Source of the DNA: Pilaira anomala
Lineage: Eukaryota; Mucoromycota; Mucoromycetes; Mucorales; Mucoraceae
Assembly: GCA_025716855.1 (NCBI GenBank)
Contig: JAIXMQ010000222.1
Span: 1-10,794 of the forward strand
DNA: 10,794 nucleotides
Direction: 5' to 3'
The first letter of the stretch is position 1. Each line of letters begins with the position of its first letter. Shown here in pieces: positions 1 through 8,346 of this stretch. Position numbers and translations under genes: made by a program. The notes beneath the pieces were generated by a model that was given only the letters and a program-made list of their open reading frames with translations, ran no database searches and was not told where the DNA came from.

Positions 1-715
1 GTAATTTAGATTCTTGATGTTGAAGCGCTTCAACCATCAGTGTTGGAACTATGTATTTTAAAAATACCATTAAATCTACACCTCTTGCATTTGTCAAATT
101 TGTAATAACGTCCTTTATATCACCTTCAAAAATAGATGGCAACATACGACCTTGATTCTTAATGTTTACAGCCACGTCAAGTTGATATCTAGGCTTCAAA
201 TGCAAAATGGTTTTCAGTTTTTTTTCACAAAACAAATCACGTATCATCCTGGCAAGATTGAGTGAAAGTAAGTGAAATTCGTCAATACCCATGAACGAAG
301 GAGTAAGATAACTTGGCAGATCTCGAAAAATTGATGGATTTTTAATTCCATGAACTACGTCGCCGTTTTTGAAATCTTCAATAGTTCTTTTTCTAATTGG
401 GTCATCTGGCGGATTGGTGGCATTTCCAAAACTCATTGTTCTTGAAACCTGTTTGCCTCTGATAGTGCAAAATCTACAACCATAGTACGAGTTATGACCC
501 TTGAGGGAGTTTACCTCAGAAACGGAAGGAATATCCCCATAAGAGCCAAATAAATGAACCTTCAAACGATACTTCATATCTCCAACTTCTACTACGATAC
601 CGTTTTTAGAAAGATCTTCTAACTCTTTAATCATAGGTACTAGAAAGCTTTGCAAGTTTTTGGTTTTGGGTACACAGGCGACATCAATGATATTTTCTGG
701 TTTGACTCTAAAAAA

Positions 716-753
<38 letters not shown>

Positions 754-1795
754 CTTTTTATTTGTATTTAAATATGAAATTTAGATTGCTGTATAAATAC
801 CTTTCAGATTCGGGAAGATTTAGTATATGTAGCATGACAATGGTGAGCTTTTCTCCACCTCTCTTGTGAGTCTGAAACCCATCGATGTAAAGTGATAGGA
901 ACAAATCGTGTTGACCACTGATTATATTTTGATTCTTGATGTGGGTAAACAAGGATTGCGTAAATATGGTTTTAATAACAGATGAATTATTCTGGATGAA
1001 GCTGTTACCAATGATAGCTTTGATCATGTTAGGATTTGTGAAGATAGATGCAAGTTGTGGTGCTACTGGCAACTGTCGATGGGTTCTCCTTGCTATCTTT
1101 TCTCCGTGCTTGTCTACTATATATTGCCCGTTTTCTCCCTCTACGTATCTTGAATTGGAGCAAAACGAGCACTCCACTTCATCCGGGCTTGTAAATGCTT
1201 GGCATGCTTTGATACAGATATTTACAGAAGTGGGTCTAAATGGCGAATTATTTCTGTAAAGGGTGTTTACTCGGCTTATACTTAAAATCTCATTTTTAGG
1301 AGGACCTAAACATTTTTACCCATCGTCAATAACACCGTTACGTTATAAAAAGATTGTATAATTACCTGGATTTACTAATCTGTCCCTGTTAACCCATTTG
1401 ATAAACTGGTCGGCAATATTGCTGCTGACCGAGTTATTACGGCATAATTGATGAAACGATTCATTTCTTTCATCAAGAACCTCATACTCATTCGAAGAGG
1501 TTGGAAGAATATACGTAGAAGGTGCGGTATCATTTTCAGGCATGTCACAGTCTATGTTCATCATATCATCAGAAAAAGTAGAATCTTCGTTTTCAGGACT
1601 AAGGTTGAAATCACAACTCATATTGCTGTTGGAGTTTTCTTCGTACTGAGAAGAAGCCTGGATGTTATAATTGGGTAAGGCAACAGTACTGTTTTCAGCG
1701 TGTAGCTGATTGTCTTGTCGCTCGTGTTTATCCAAATGAGCTTTCATATCACGATTTCTGATTCTATGAAAACAAGAAGGACATTCTTTTGGCAT
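1..1795 (-). CDS. tnp2/CACTA-type (CMC) DDE transposase, 3' end outside window
   Basis: Three exons on the minus strand: 1795-1366, 1305-801 and 707-1 (continuing past the window). Joined, they give 547 open codons. The ATG at 1795 is followed at once by a C2H2-like finger (C5, C8, H20, H24), then an acidic, Asn/Ser-rich linker. A Cys cluster (C174, C178, C189, C192) looks like a second zinc site. The catalytic region reads LYIDGF (D285), GDIPS (D370), then GHNSYYGCRFC (C389/C392) and IDEFHLL (D454-x-x-H457). This order of two Asp, C(2)C and D(2)H is the known signature of CMC/CACTA (tnp2) transposases; the final catalytic Glu would lie beyond the left edge. Family knowledge: such enzymes cut and paste DNA in the nucleus after binding terminal and subterminal repeats. 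No stop or frameshift is seen in the visible part, so the gene may be intact. Exon joins are inferred from GT-AG borders and frame continuity. Confidence 0.82.
708..800 (-). other. Intron 2 of the tnp2-like gene, carrying a 34-nt homopolymer
   Basis: In the sense direction the exon ends ...GAAAG, then comes donor GTATTT, and the acceptor is ...TTTTTTTAG before AGTCAAACC. Splicing (93 nt) joins a split Arg codon (residue 312) and restores the reading frame into the catalytic region. The intron contains the 34-T run of the plus strand at 718-751, which is A34 in the transcript, just upstream of the acceptor. Confidence 0.75.
718..751. repeat. Homopolymer run, T34 on plus strand
   Basis: An uninterrupted run of 34 T, lying wholly inside an intron of the tnp2-like gene. 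Length is likely to vary between individuals and assemblies. Confidence 0.95.
1306..1365 (-). other. Intron 1 of the tnp2-like gene
   Basis: Sixty nucleotides with donor GTAATT and acceptor TTTAG. Removal joins a split Gly codon (residue 144, NP-G-PPKNE) and keeps the frame open. Without splicing, the reading frame stops shortly after the donor. Confidence 0.75.
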
Positions 1796-2144
1796 TTTTA
1801 TATATTAACTTTGTTCTTAGGACAAAAAAAAAGAGAGAAAAGGATTTAGTTAAACGAGAAAGCCATTTTGTCAAATTAGTTTGGGTATTTAAATAATTAA
1901 TGAGAAACTCATTTATGCATATAAAGAATGTTTTTGTATTAATATTAAATTCTTGACATTTGAATTATGTACATAAATCAAGGATGATTAATTGGCTTGT
2001 AATGCAGAATGATTTATTGGTTAGGATTCCGGTCCGCAAAAACTTAACAAAACAATTGATTGCAAAAAATAAAACTTTTTAAACCTGCCAAAGCAATTAA
2101 CGGTAATTTCAAAACATTCACTTTTAACTATTACAAAGATCAAA
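1796..2144. promoter_or_regulatory. Shared intergenic region between two divergent genes
   Basis: This 349-bp stretch separates the ATG of the tnp2-like gene (minus, 1795) from the ATG of the four-exon gene (plus, 2145), so it should contain both promoters. It is AT-rich, with a purine run at 1823-1844 and a possible TATA element CATATAAAGA at 1918-1927 (plus), about 220 bp upstream of the plus gene. No CACTA-type terminus was found inside it. That is compatible with the two genes belonging to one unit, but does not prove it. Exact promoter elements are not resolvable by eye. Confidence 0.5.
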
Positions 2145-3464
2145 ATGAACAATACTAACCGCAAAACAATGAACCTATTGTCCGAGATTTCTCGCGACAT
2201 TAAGGAACAGAAACAGGCATTCGAGGAATATGTACAGAGAAAGGATTTGGAATTGAAAGAACAGTCCGAATTGCTGCAGAAAATATTCGAACTTGTAAGT
2301 TCTAATGCTCGTTCTGAAGGCATAGTTCCAAGCAATACTTCAGCCTCAAATGCTGAAGTTATTGGTAGACCTATGGCCCGAAATGAAATTGGCAAGTTGG
2401 TCGTCAAAGCACTTCGAAAAGCTGACATTTTGGAAGCACTTCCCGCCTGTGCCACTGCGCCTTTTGAAGACGTTAATGCGTTATACGTAACGCTTAACAA
2501 TATGATAGAGTCAAAAGTTGCAGGTGTCTTCAAGGATACTTTTCGTAACAGTGCACCAAGTTGGGGTGAATTGTTACCCAGGTTTAAGGACGAGTTGCTT
2601 TCCTTGTGCCATACTAGGGCATTGGATCTTGGAGTTGATTTGAGCCGTTGTGAAGGCCACTGGTGTCTTCTTCATTGGATCTACACCAAGTATGCTGATA
2701 AGAAGTATTACCAGGATAGAAAGCAGCGTGAAGAGGGAGCCAAAAAGGCTGAAATGATTGCGTTGATGGGGAGGTAATAATTTTTTTAAAGATAAAAACT
2801 TGACACATATGAGTACTGGTAATTAATTCTGCTAATATATAGCAGCTCTAAGGGATTGGCGGACGTAGTAAATAATACTACGTCTTACTCTTATGATGAC
2901 GGACATGTGGTATGAGCATACATATTTATTTATCTTGATATTTAAACAATTGTTAAACAGCCTATGGCAAATTTATATATATATATGTTTATAGGAAATG
3001 GAAAGTGTAGGTCCCCTTCCTTCTTCTGCTTTTGGTTCTCGTCTTTCTGTTTCCCCTTCTCCTGTTTCTGTCCCTGTTTTGACTTCTCCTTCTCCTTCTC
3101 CTTCTACTTCTTTTTCTCGTCCTGCTACTCGTTCTGCTTCACGGTCTGCTTCTGCTTCTGCTTCTGCCTCAGGAACACGCACTAATTCTCGTACTTTGGG
3201 CTCAGATTCAGTACTGCCAAAGGTATTTTTTTTTTTTGGAAATGCTACATTAAGTTTTATTAACTTAAAATTTATTTAAATTTACAGAAAAGAATTCGTG
3301 TTCCTGTTTTAGCCGATTCAAGCAGCAAGCAGAGGAAGAACGTGAAGTTTACTCAGAAGGATGTTGCTTCAAGAAAAAAGAAAAGCCCTCTTGTCAGAAA
3401 CCCTATTGCTTCTGGCACTAGATCTAAGGCGAAGGGGAAAGAGTTAAAAGAATTGTTAAAGTAA
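2145..3464 (+). CDS. Unrecognised four-exon gene, 366-residue basic-tailed protein
   Basis: Exons 2145-2773, 2843-2909, 2995-3222 and 3288-3464 join in frame to 366 codons plus TAA. The start ATG has AAA just before it. Intron 1 (2774-2842, GTAATA...GCTAATATATAG) has a branch-like GCTAAT; intron 2 (2910-2994) has donor GTATGA and acceptor TTTATAG; intron 3 (3223-3287) runs GTATTT to TTTACAG. An acceptor at 2845 instead of 2842 would remove only one Ser. Visible protein layout: probable coiled coil (about residues 12-50, Glu/Lys/Leu-rich); a helical core with several Trp and Cys (about 80-210, including SWGELLPRFKDEL and EGHWCLLHWIY); a Ser/Pro/Arg-rich low-complexity segment with SA/RS dipeptides (about 235-300); and a Lys/Arg-rich tail (309-366) suited to nuclear import or DNA binding. 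I recognise no named domain. It is divergently paired with the tnp2-like transposase; a DNA-binding accessory role is inference only. Confidence 0.72.
3070..3170 (+). repeat. Ser-codon microsatellite-like coding tract
   Basis: Within exon 3 of the four-exon gene, CTTCTC and CTGCTT units recur, encoding SP and SA/RS dipeptides. The reverse strand is open by the same periodicity (an apparent Glu-rich frame), which is a composition effect and not a gene. Confidence 0.7.
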
Positions 3465-3465
3465 A

Positions 3466-3475
3466 AATAAATAAA
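3466..3475 (+). terminator. Overlapping AATAAA polyadenylation signals
   Basis: AATAAA occurs at 3466-3471 and again at 3470-3475, directly after the TAA of the four-exon gene, followed by a T-rich stretch. They are unusually close to the stop, so the true signal could be further downstream. Confidence 0.4.
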
Positions 3476-3525
3476 TTTTTTAATAATTATTGATAAGATT
3501 CATAAGACTATTAAGTGGATAAAAA

Positions 3526-3776
3526 AACTGAGAGAACTGAAAAAGAACTGAATAGACCCTGTGAATTCAGTCAAAAAACACTGAATAAAAGCTGAATAAA
3601 TACTAAATAATGTTGAATAAAAGCTGAATAAAAGCTGAATAAAAACTGAAATTCAGTTGTGAGAATTCGTAATAAAACCTGAATTAAACCTGAAAAATTC
3701 AGTGATGAGAATTCCGAAAACTGGTAAAATTTCGAGTTTTCAACCCGTAATATTCCGGTTTTATTCAGGTTTTATT
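3526..3776. repeat. CTGAATAAA repeat cluster with inverted arms
   Basis: Short units of the form GCTGAATAAAA recur from about 3526 to 3647. They are followed by a near-duplicate pair, ATTCAGTTGTGAGAATTC (3652-3669) and ATTCAGTGATGAGAATTC (3697-3714), about 45 bp apart. A 24-bp imperfect inverted repeat pairs 3671-3694 (AATAAAACCTGAAT...) with 3753-3776 (2 mismatches by hand count). CACTGAAT at 3579-3586 is inverted at 3697-3704. Arrays of short direct and inverted units are typical of CACTA subterminal regions and of foldback MITEs; which applies is not decided. Confidence 0.65.
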
Positions 3777-3903
3777 CAGGGTTTTTTTTATTACGGTGTT
3801 GAAGAGCATGGTGTTTTTTTTTTGAAAATTACGAATGATGTTATTGTTGCTGATTCAATTTTAAACATTGATTCAAATAACGGAATATTGTGGTTTGCGG
3901 TGT

Positions 3904-4041
3904 ATCTGATGGCAATATTTATTGATTTACATAAAGGAATGGGAAAAACGTATTTTACATAACTAATTGGCTAAAGTTCATAGGGTTATATTTCTTATGA
4001 ACTGGGGCAATATAAGAAACAGACAAATGATGCCATCAGAT
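3904..4041. repeat. Nested inverted repeats (hairpin-forming)
   Basis: ATCTGATGGCA at 3904-3914 is a perfect 11-bp inverted match to 4031-4041. Inside it, AGTTCATA at 3975-3982 pairs with 3996-4003 (8 bp, 13-nt loop). Two nested stems suggest a foldback remnant or a structured transcript; chance is possible in such AT-rich DNA. Confidence 0.4.
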
Positions 4042-4196
4042 TAAAGGGATTTGTTAAGGAAGATTAATATCTAATTTTATGATTCTTTACTATTATCTGA
4101 TAGAAAGCTATGCCGTGACAAAAAAAAATAAAGGTAATTATCGTAAAATGTCTATGTCATCAGTGAACTCATCGATGTTATAATAATATCACTGCC

Positions 4197-4252
4197 ATTA
4201 TGACTAACACTTGATCACTATGATATTATGACTAACTATCCTTCACTATGAC
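4197..4252. repeat. Imperfect 28-bp tandem duplication
   Basis: Two adjacent 28-bp units both begin ATTATGACTAAC and end TCACTATGA, with about six differences between them in the middle. Confidence 0.6.
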
Positions 4253-5030
4253 ATTTGCACTGTAATAACTAGAAATAAATATCGATCATAATTTTATCAA
4301 ATAAGCATTATCTTTATTCTTATCCAAAAGTCTACATGCAAAAATAAAGCTTTCATCACTGCCTTTTTCTTTTGAATCAATTTATAACCATTCATTTCTT
4401 TTTGTCAATTTTATTTCGATGAAACAAGTGACCTTATTGTAGTAAATGACCAAATTATAGTATAAATATTGATTGATTTACTCATTCACATTAAATACAG
4501 CTATTTACCATTTTGTTCCTAAGAATGGTAAGAAGAAAACAGGTGTTATACTTGTATACATACAGTGCTGATTTACGGTATTAATTGGTATTTGCATGGC
4601 ATAATTCAAAATAAGCACCTGTTTCTAATGCTTTGTTTATATCAACTGAATTCAATTCAAATGATAAATTTTCAGTACAAGGAAATTGAATCATACAGAT
4701 ATTGTACGAGATGTATGTAAGGAATTTATGTTTTCTAATAGATGGATATGTAGTGTAGAGAGTTTGTCTATCTGTTTAAATATTTTTAAAACAGATGATT
4801 GTAGCAAATATTTGACCAGGATTGAAAGGTAATTCAAAGATAACTAAACCACCAATTATGTCTGTGTGAGGATAGAGCCAAATATGAATTGAGAAGTAAT
4901 TTTGATATGAAGAAGGCCTCGAGTTTGGGAATTAAAAAGTATACAAGCTTGCAAGTGCTTTATCTTTGGCGATTAAATGAAGAGAGATGTGTAAAAGATG
5001 CTTTCCGGAATAGCCAGAACAGTTATAGTA

Positions 5031-5210
5031 GTTTTTTTTTTTGTTTTTTTGTTTTCTTGTTTTCTTGTTTTCTTGTTTTTTTGTTTTCTTGTTCTTTTGT
5101 TCTTTTGTTCTTTTGTTTTTTCTTTTGTTTTTTCTTTTGTTTTTTTTTTGTTTTATCTTTTGTTTTTTTTTTTTTTTTTTTTTTTTGTTTTTTTTTGTTT
5201 TGTTTCTGTT
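5031..5210. repeat. 180-nt A-free pyrimidine-rich minisatellite
   Basis: Between the A at 5030 and the A at 5211 the plus strand contains no A. It consists of T runs punctuated by C and G, with loosely repeating units such as TTTTCTTG and TTCTTTTG, ending in near-pure T. Several overlapping Phe-rich open frames here arise only from this composition. Confidence 0.9.
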
Positions 5211-5233
5211 AAGAGCAAGGATTATTTCAAGAC

Positions 5234-5254
5234 ATATATATATATATATATATA
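5234..5254. repeat. (TA)n microsatellite
   Basis: Twenty-one bases of alternating A and T, just downstream of the A-free tract. Confidence 0.9.
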
Positions 5255-5345
5255 AGAGTAGTAGTCAAGATCATGTTGCCAGATTAAAAAGAAAGAGATT
5301 ACATATCAAATAGTAACAACCATACACTGGACTTACGACCTAAAA

Positions 5346-5486
5346 TTCGAATTCGAAAAGAGTTTTAAAACATCATAAAAATAAATATTTTTAAAAGGTT
5401 TTAAAAAGTATTATAATAATTTTAAAACTATTTTAAAAGGCAGAAATTAGTATTTTAAAAGGATAGATGTCGTTTTCGAATTCGAA
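5346..5486. repeat. TTTTAAAA palindrome cluster between two TTCGAATTCGAA palindromes
   Basis: The 12-bp palindrome TTCGAATTCGAA occurs at 5346-5357 and 5475-5486. Between them TTTTAAAA occurs six times (5363, 5389, 5399, 5420, 5431, 5453 as first bases). ACCTAAAA lies just outside on both sides (about 5338 and 5520). The arrangement resembles a small MITE or a cluster of binding sites. Confidence 0.6.
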
Positions 5487-5524
5487 AAATTGAAGATAGT
5501 ACCGAAAAACTGGATTTTTAACCT

Positions 5525-6122
5525 AAAAATAGCGTCAAAAAACGAATATATTCAGCATTGAGATTGGTTGAATATCAATACAATTAGCAGATAAAAACGT
5601 TAATATGACGACGATTATGAACAGTAACTGAAATTGATTGGATTAGATAAACAATTAGCCCACTCAAAAGTAAGCTATATATGCTCAAAAACATGCTAAA
5701 TACGATGGATAATACACATTAAAAAAATTTTTTTTAGAAAAGAAACAAAATTTTTATTGAATAATTATTATTATATAGCTGATAATATCTTAAATAAATA
5801 CGAATACAATCATAGTTAAGGGCTATATAAGCGTATGTACATGATTGTTGAATACGTAAAATTAATGCACATGTATACTGTTTAGCAAATTATATATTAT
5901 GGAACGTTCAAAAAAAAAAACTTAATTATTATGTTACGATGAACTAAAATGAACAAACATTGTTAAATAAAGTAAAAGTTTATAGTATTATTTAACTTAT
6001 GTTGTTATGATATTTTTAAGACAGGCTAGAAGACATTCATCTATATAATTTATAAGGTTTAGTAAGTCGTTATGTTAATTGTAGTAGGGTTCAATTAGTT
6101 ACCTGTTGTCAATATATAGTAG
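5525..6122. other. AT-rich interval with no recognised feature
   Basis: About 600 bp without a credible open frame, RNA gene or repeat. I compared it by eye with the LTR at 10287-10553 and with gag/pol-like coding on the minus strand, and found no match. It does not appear to hold the missing half of the retroelement. Confidence 0.5.
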
Positions 6123-6124
6123 TA

Positions 6125-6147
6125 CAGTGGGCGCTCGATTTAGTGCC
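6125..6147 (+). repeat. Left terminal inverted repeat of the pogo-type element
   Basis: Starts CAGTGGGCGCTCGATTTAG. Matches the reverse complement of 8347-8369 at 22 of 23 positions; the single difference is G versus A at position 5. A related motif GCACTATATCGA follows at 6171-6182. Confidence 0.92.
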
Positions 6148-6285
6148 CAAAAAAAAACGAGGATTTTGTGGCACTATATCGAATTTTTCGGCCTTTGAAT
6201 ATATTTTATTAGCAGTCACATGTGCTTGTAGTCGCTGTTGCTGCCAGGAAAAAAAAAACCCCCTTCTTTCACTTTCATAATTAAA

Positions 6286-7786
6286 ATGTCTCAAATTAAT
6301 AAAACTACTAGCAGATTTCGCCTTACCATCGCTCAAAAAGTCGCCATACTTGACAGATATAATTTAGGTGATATCCCTAATCACGAAGAGCTTGGTATTT
6401 GGGCTAAAACTGAATTCAACCTTAAGGATCCTATCAAACGTAGAACAATTTCCAAGGTTTTCAGTGAATATAAAGAAATTTACAAGAGGGCTCTCGAAAG
6501 TACTGATAAGGAACTTGAAAGCAAAAGTACCAAAGGTCCTAAGTTACCCGAGCTTGATGATGATATTAGTATTTTCATCAATGATATGGCCCAAAGGCGT
6601 GTACCTATCAATCACGAGAGTGTGGTCAAGTTCGCAAAATTTCAGGCCACAAGAAAATACAGAATGCAAGAGCTGCCTGAAAAGGATAGAATTACTTTTT
6701 CGGATGGATGGGTATCGAAAGTGTTCCGTCGTATTGGCGTGAAGTCAAGACGTTTGCATGGTGACAACGCTTCTGTGGATCTTACGAGCCAGAACATTGT
6801 CGAGCAGTTAAAGAAGATAGAAAAATTACTTGAGCCATATGATCCAAAAGATATTTTGAACTTCGATGAAACGGGTCTTTACTATGAACAGAGTCCTACT
6901 CGTACAATTTGTAGTAAGCCAATGGGTGGTAGCAGAAAATCCAAGAACCGGTTCACTGTCGGATTACTTTGTAACGCGGATGGAACTTATAAAGGACATC
7001 CTATTGTTATTGGTAAAATGAAGAAACCTGCCGGTTCAGATAGAAAGCCTAGACTTTATGCAAAGCTAGCCATTGGTCAAACCCATTATATCGAGTATCA
7101 TTATAACAAAAGTGCTTGGATGACTAGTGAAATTTTTTTGAAGTATATCCAAGAATTGAATCGATCATTTGCCTATGAAAATAGAAAAATTGCTCTTCTT
7201 CTTGACAATGCTTCCGTTCATAAGTTGACACAGGAGTTTAGTCACGTCAAATTGATTTTTCTTCCTGCTAATACGACTAGCAAGCTACAACCACTGGATG
7301 CAGGTAATAATATTGATTATATTTTTTTAAAGACAAATTGTATTGTAAATACATTTTAATTTTTTTTTAGGCATTATTGCCAATTTCAAAGCACATTTCC
7401 GATCCCATCAATATGGTCGTGGTATCCAAAGACACGAAGCTGGTTACGAAGATAGAAGAGCTTATGTCCTTGACCAGGTTGACGCAATGTGGTTTTTGGC
7501 CGATGCCTGGCTTAAGGTGAAAGTATCAACAATTGAGAATTGTTGGAATCACACTAATATATTACAGTCTAAACATTGTAGGGAATTAGACGAGGAGACT
7601 AATCAGACTGATAAGGATTTTGTACTTCCTCCTGAAGAAGGTTTACCTTTAGATGATGAAGTTGTCCAAGCATTAAATCAATTATTACCAGATCTTCCTG
7701 GCCATGGTAATATTGCCAGTATTGAAGAATTGGACTTGGAAGCAAATGAATCAGATTTGATTGTTACTCAACCTTCCTACAATTAA
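6286..7786 (+). CDS. pogo-type DDD transposase, two exons, 477 residues, C-terminus truncated
   Basis: Exons 6286-7303 and 7371-7786. I chose the ATG at 6286 (AAA before it) because it directly precedes the conserved N-terminus. Residues about 7-60 resemble the CENP-B N-terminal helix-turn-helix, and about 80-160 the Tc5/CENP-B second helix-turn-helix; together they bind the terminal repeats. The DDE_1 core has NFDETG (D194), LLLDNAS (D307) and QPLDAG (D338), with 30 residues between the last two Asp (DD30D, normal for pogo). Splicing gives the family motif QPLDAGIIANFK. The intron splits Gly340. The TAA at 7784-7786 comes earlier than expected: the same frame continues into acidic tail coding, so this is probably a nonsense mutation. 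The protein would cut and paste the element in the nucleus. Activity without its tail is unknown. Confidence 0.88.
7304..7370 (+). other. Intron of the pogo-type transposase gene
   Basis: Sixty-seven nucleotides, donor GTAATA after GATGCAG and acceptor TTTTTTTTTAG before GCATTATTGCC. The splice joins GG|C in codon 340 and recreates a family-typical motif, which strongly supports it. If retained, translation adds about 17 residues and stops at 7357-7359, after all three catalytic Asp codons. Confidence 0.88.
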
Positions 7787-8085
7787 GAGGCTGTATATAT
7801 TGGTGATGATGAATATTTTATACCCACCAACAACAACCAACAAGATGAGGAAGAGGAAGAAGAGGAAGAAGAGGAAGAAGAGGAAGAAGAAGAAGAAGAC
7901 CCGAAGGTTGTTAGGGGAAATTGAAGACGGCTTACGAGCTTATTCTTTTGAATAGTATACCCGAGAACGATAACGATGAATCTTTTTTCAAGACCGTTAC
8001 TCAAAAATTGAAGGCAATTATGGCAGAAGAAACTGCCGAAAAAAAACAAACAGACATTCTCCAATACTTTACAAAAGCCAATTAG
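7787..8085 (+). pseudogene. Disconnected C-terminal tail of the pogo-type transposase
   Basis: After the TAA at 7784 the same frame stays open through an acidic region, including 17 consecutive Glu codons (7847-7897), and reaches a stop at 7922-7924. From about 7918 a different frame is open to the TAG at 8083-8085. It encodes a helical segment (KTAYELILLNSIPE) and ends with QTDILQYF (8047-8070), which fits the PIP-box pattern Qxx(I/L)xx(F/Y)(F/Y). An acidic tail plus a PCNA-interacting motif is known from pogo transposases. So the tail was coding ancestrally and is now cut off by one stop and one net frameshift (equivalent to one base lost, somewhere between about 7890 and 7925). An AATAAA lies directly after its end. 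Confidence 0.75.
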
Positions 8086-8091
8086 AATAAA
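8086..8091 (+). terminator. AATAAA polyadenylation signal of the pogo-type gene
   Basis: Directly follows the TAG that ends the ancestral C-terminal frame, which supports the view that the original gene extended to 8085. Confidence 0.5.
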
Positions 8092-8346
8092 AAAAATTAA
8101 AAAGTTTGTCTGTTTATTTCCAGAAAGTTCCTTTTGTGACCAATTTTTTTTTTCATGAATAATGCCATTATATTTTTTCCTCCAGGAAAAATTTTACCGT
8201 GACTTTATTTTTTCGCTCTATATAATGCCATTTCAACGAGAAAATCTGGGCACTAAATAGAATAATGCCAATAGTGCCATTTAGCTGGTGTTTTTTTTAT
8301 TTTCGAAAAATTGTGTCACTAAATCGTGAGGGGCAATAAATCGAGC

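Larger units (their letters stand above)
3777..4880. other. AT-rich non-coding interval
   Basis: No convincing gene on either strand. A short open frame at 3702-3962 is Phe/Ile/Tyr-rich and overlaps the repeat arms, so I treat it as chance. The interval holds nested inverted repeats (3904-4041) and a short tandem duplication (4197-4252), listed separately. An ATG at 4526 after a TATAAATA at about 4461 opens only a dozen or so codons and has no coding support. Confidence 0.6.

Noticed and set aside
2021..2533. 170-codon minus-strand open frame
   Set aside because: Antisense to exon 1 of the four-exon gene, Ser/Phe-rich, without recognisable features.
2973..3182. Minus-strand Glu/Ala-rich open frame opposite exon 3
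   Set aside because: It mirrors the triplet-like Ser-codon tract of the plus-strand exon; a composition shadow.
3702..3962. 86-codon plus-strand open frame
   Set aside because: Hydrophobic, low-complexity, overlaps inverted repeat arms, and shows no domain or intron logic.
4740..4760. TAGTG as a possible CACTA right terminus
   Set aside because: A single 5-bp match with no partner end visible and no target duplication; expected by chance.
5030..5260. Telomere- or centromere-like repeat
   Set aside because: The units are irregular T-rich strings, not a telomeric repeat, and ordinary elements lie on both sides.
4889..5313. Overlapping Phe-rich plus-strand open frames
   Set aside because: They arise from the A-free T-rich minisatellite, which cannot form stop codons.
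7761..7955. Lys/Arg-rich plus-strand frame over the GAA repeat
   Set aside because: Out-of-frame reading of the acidic tail of the pogo-type transposase.
7783..8064. Minus-strand poly-Ser frame opposite the Glu tract
   Set aside because: Antisense of the GAA/GAG repeat; the plus strand has the coherent transposase tail.
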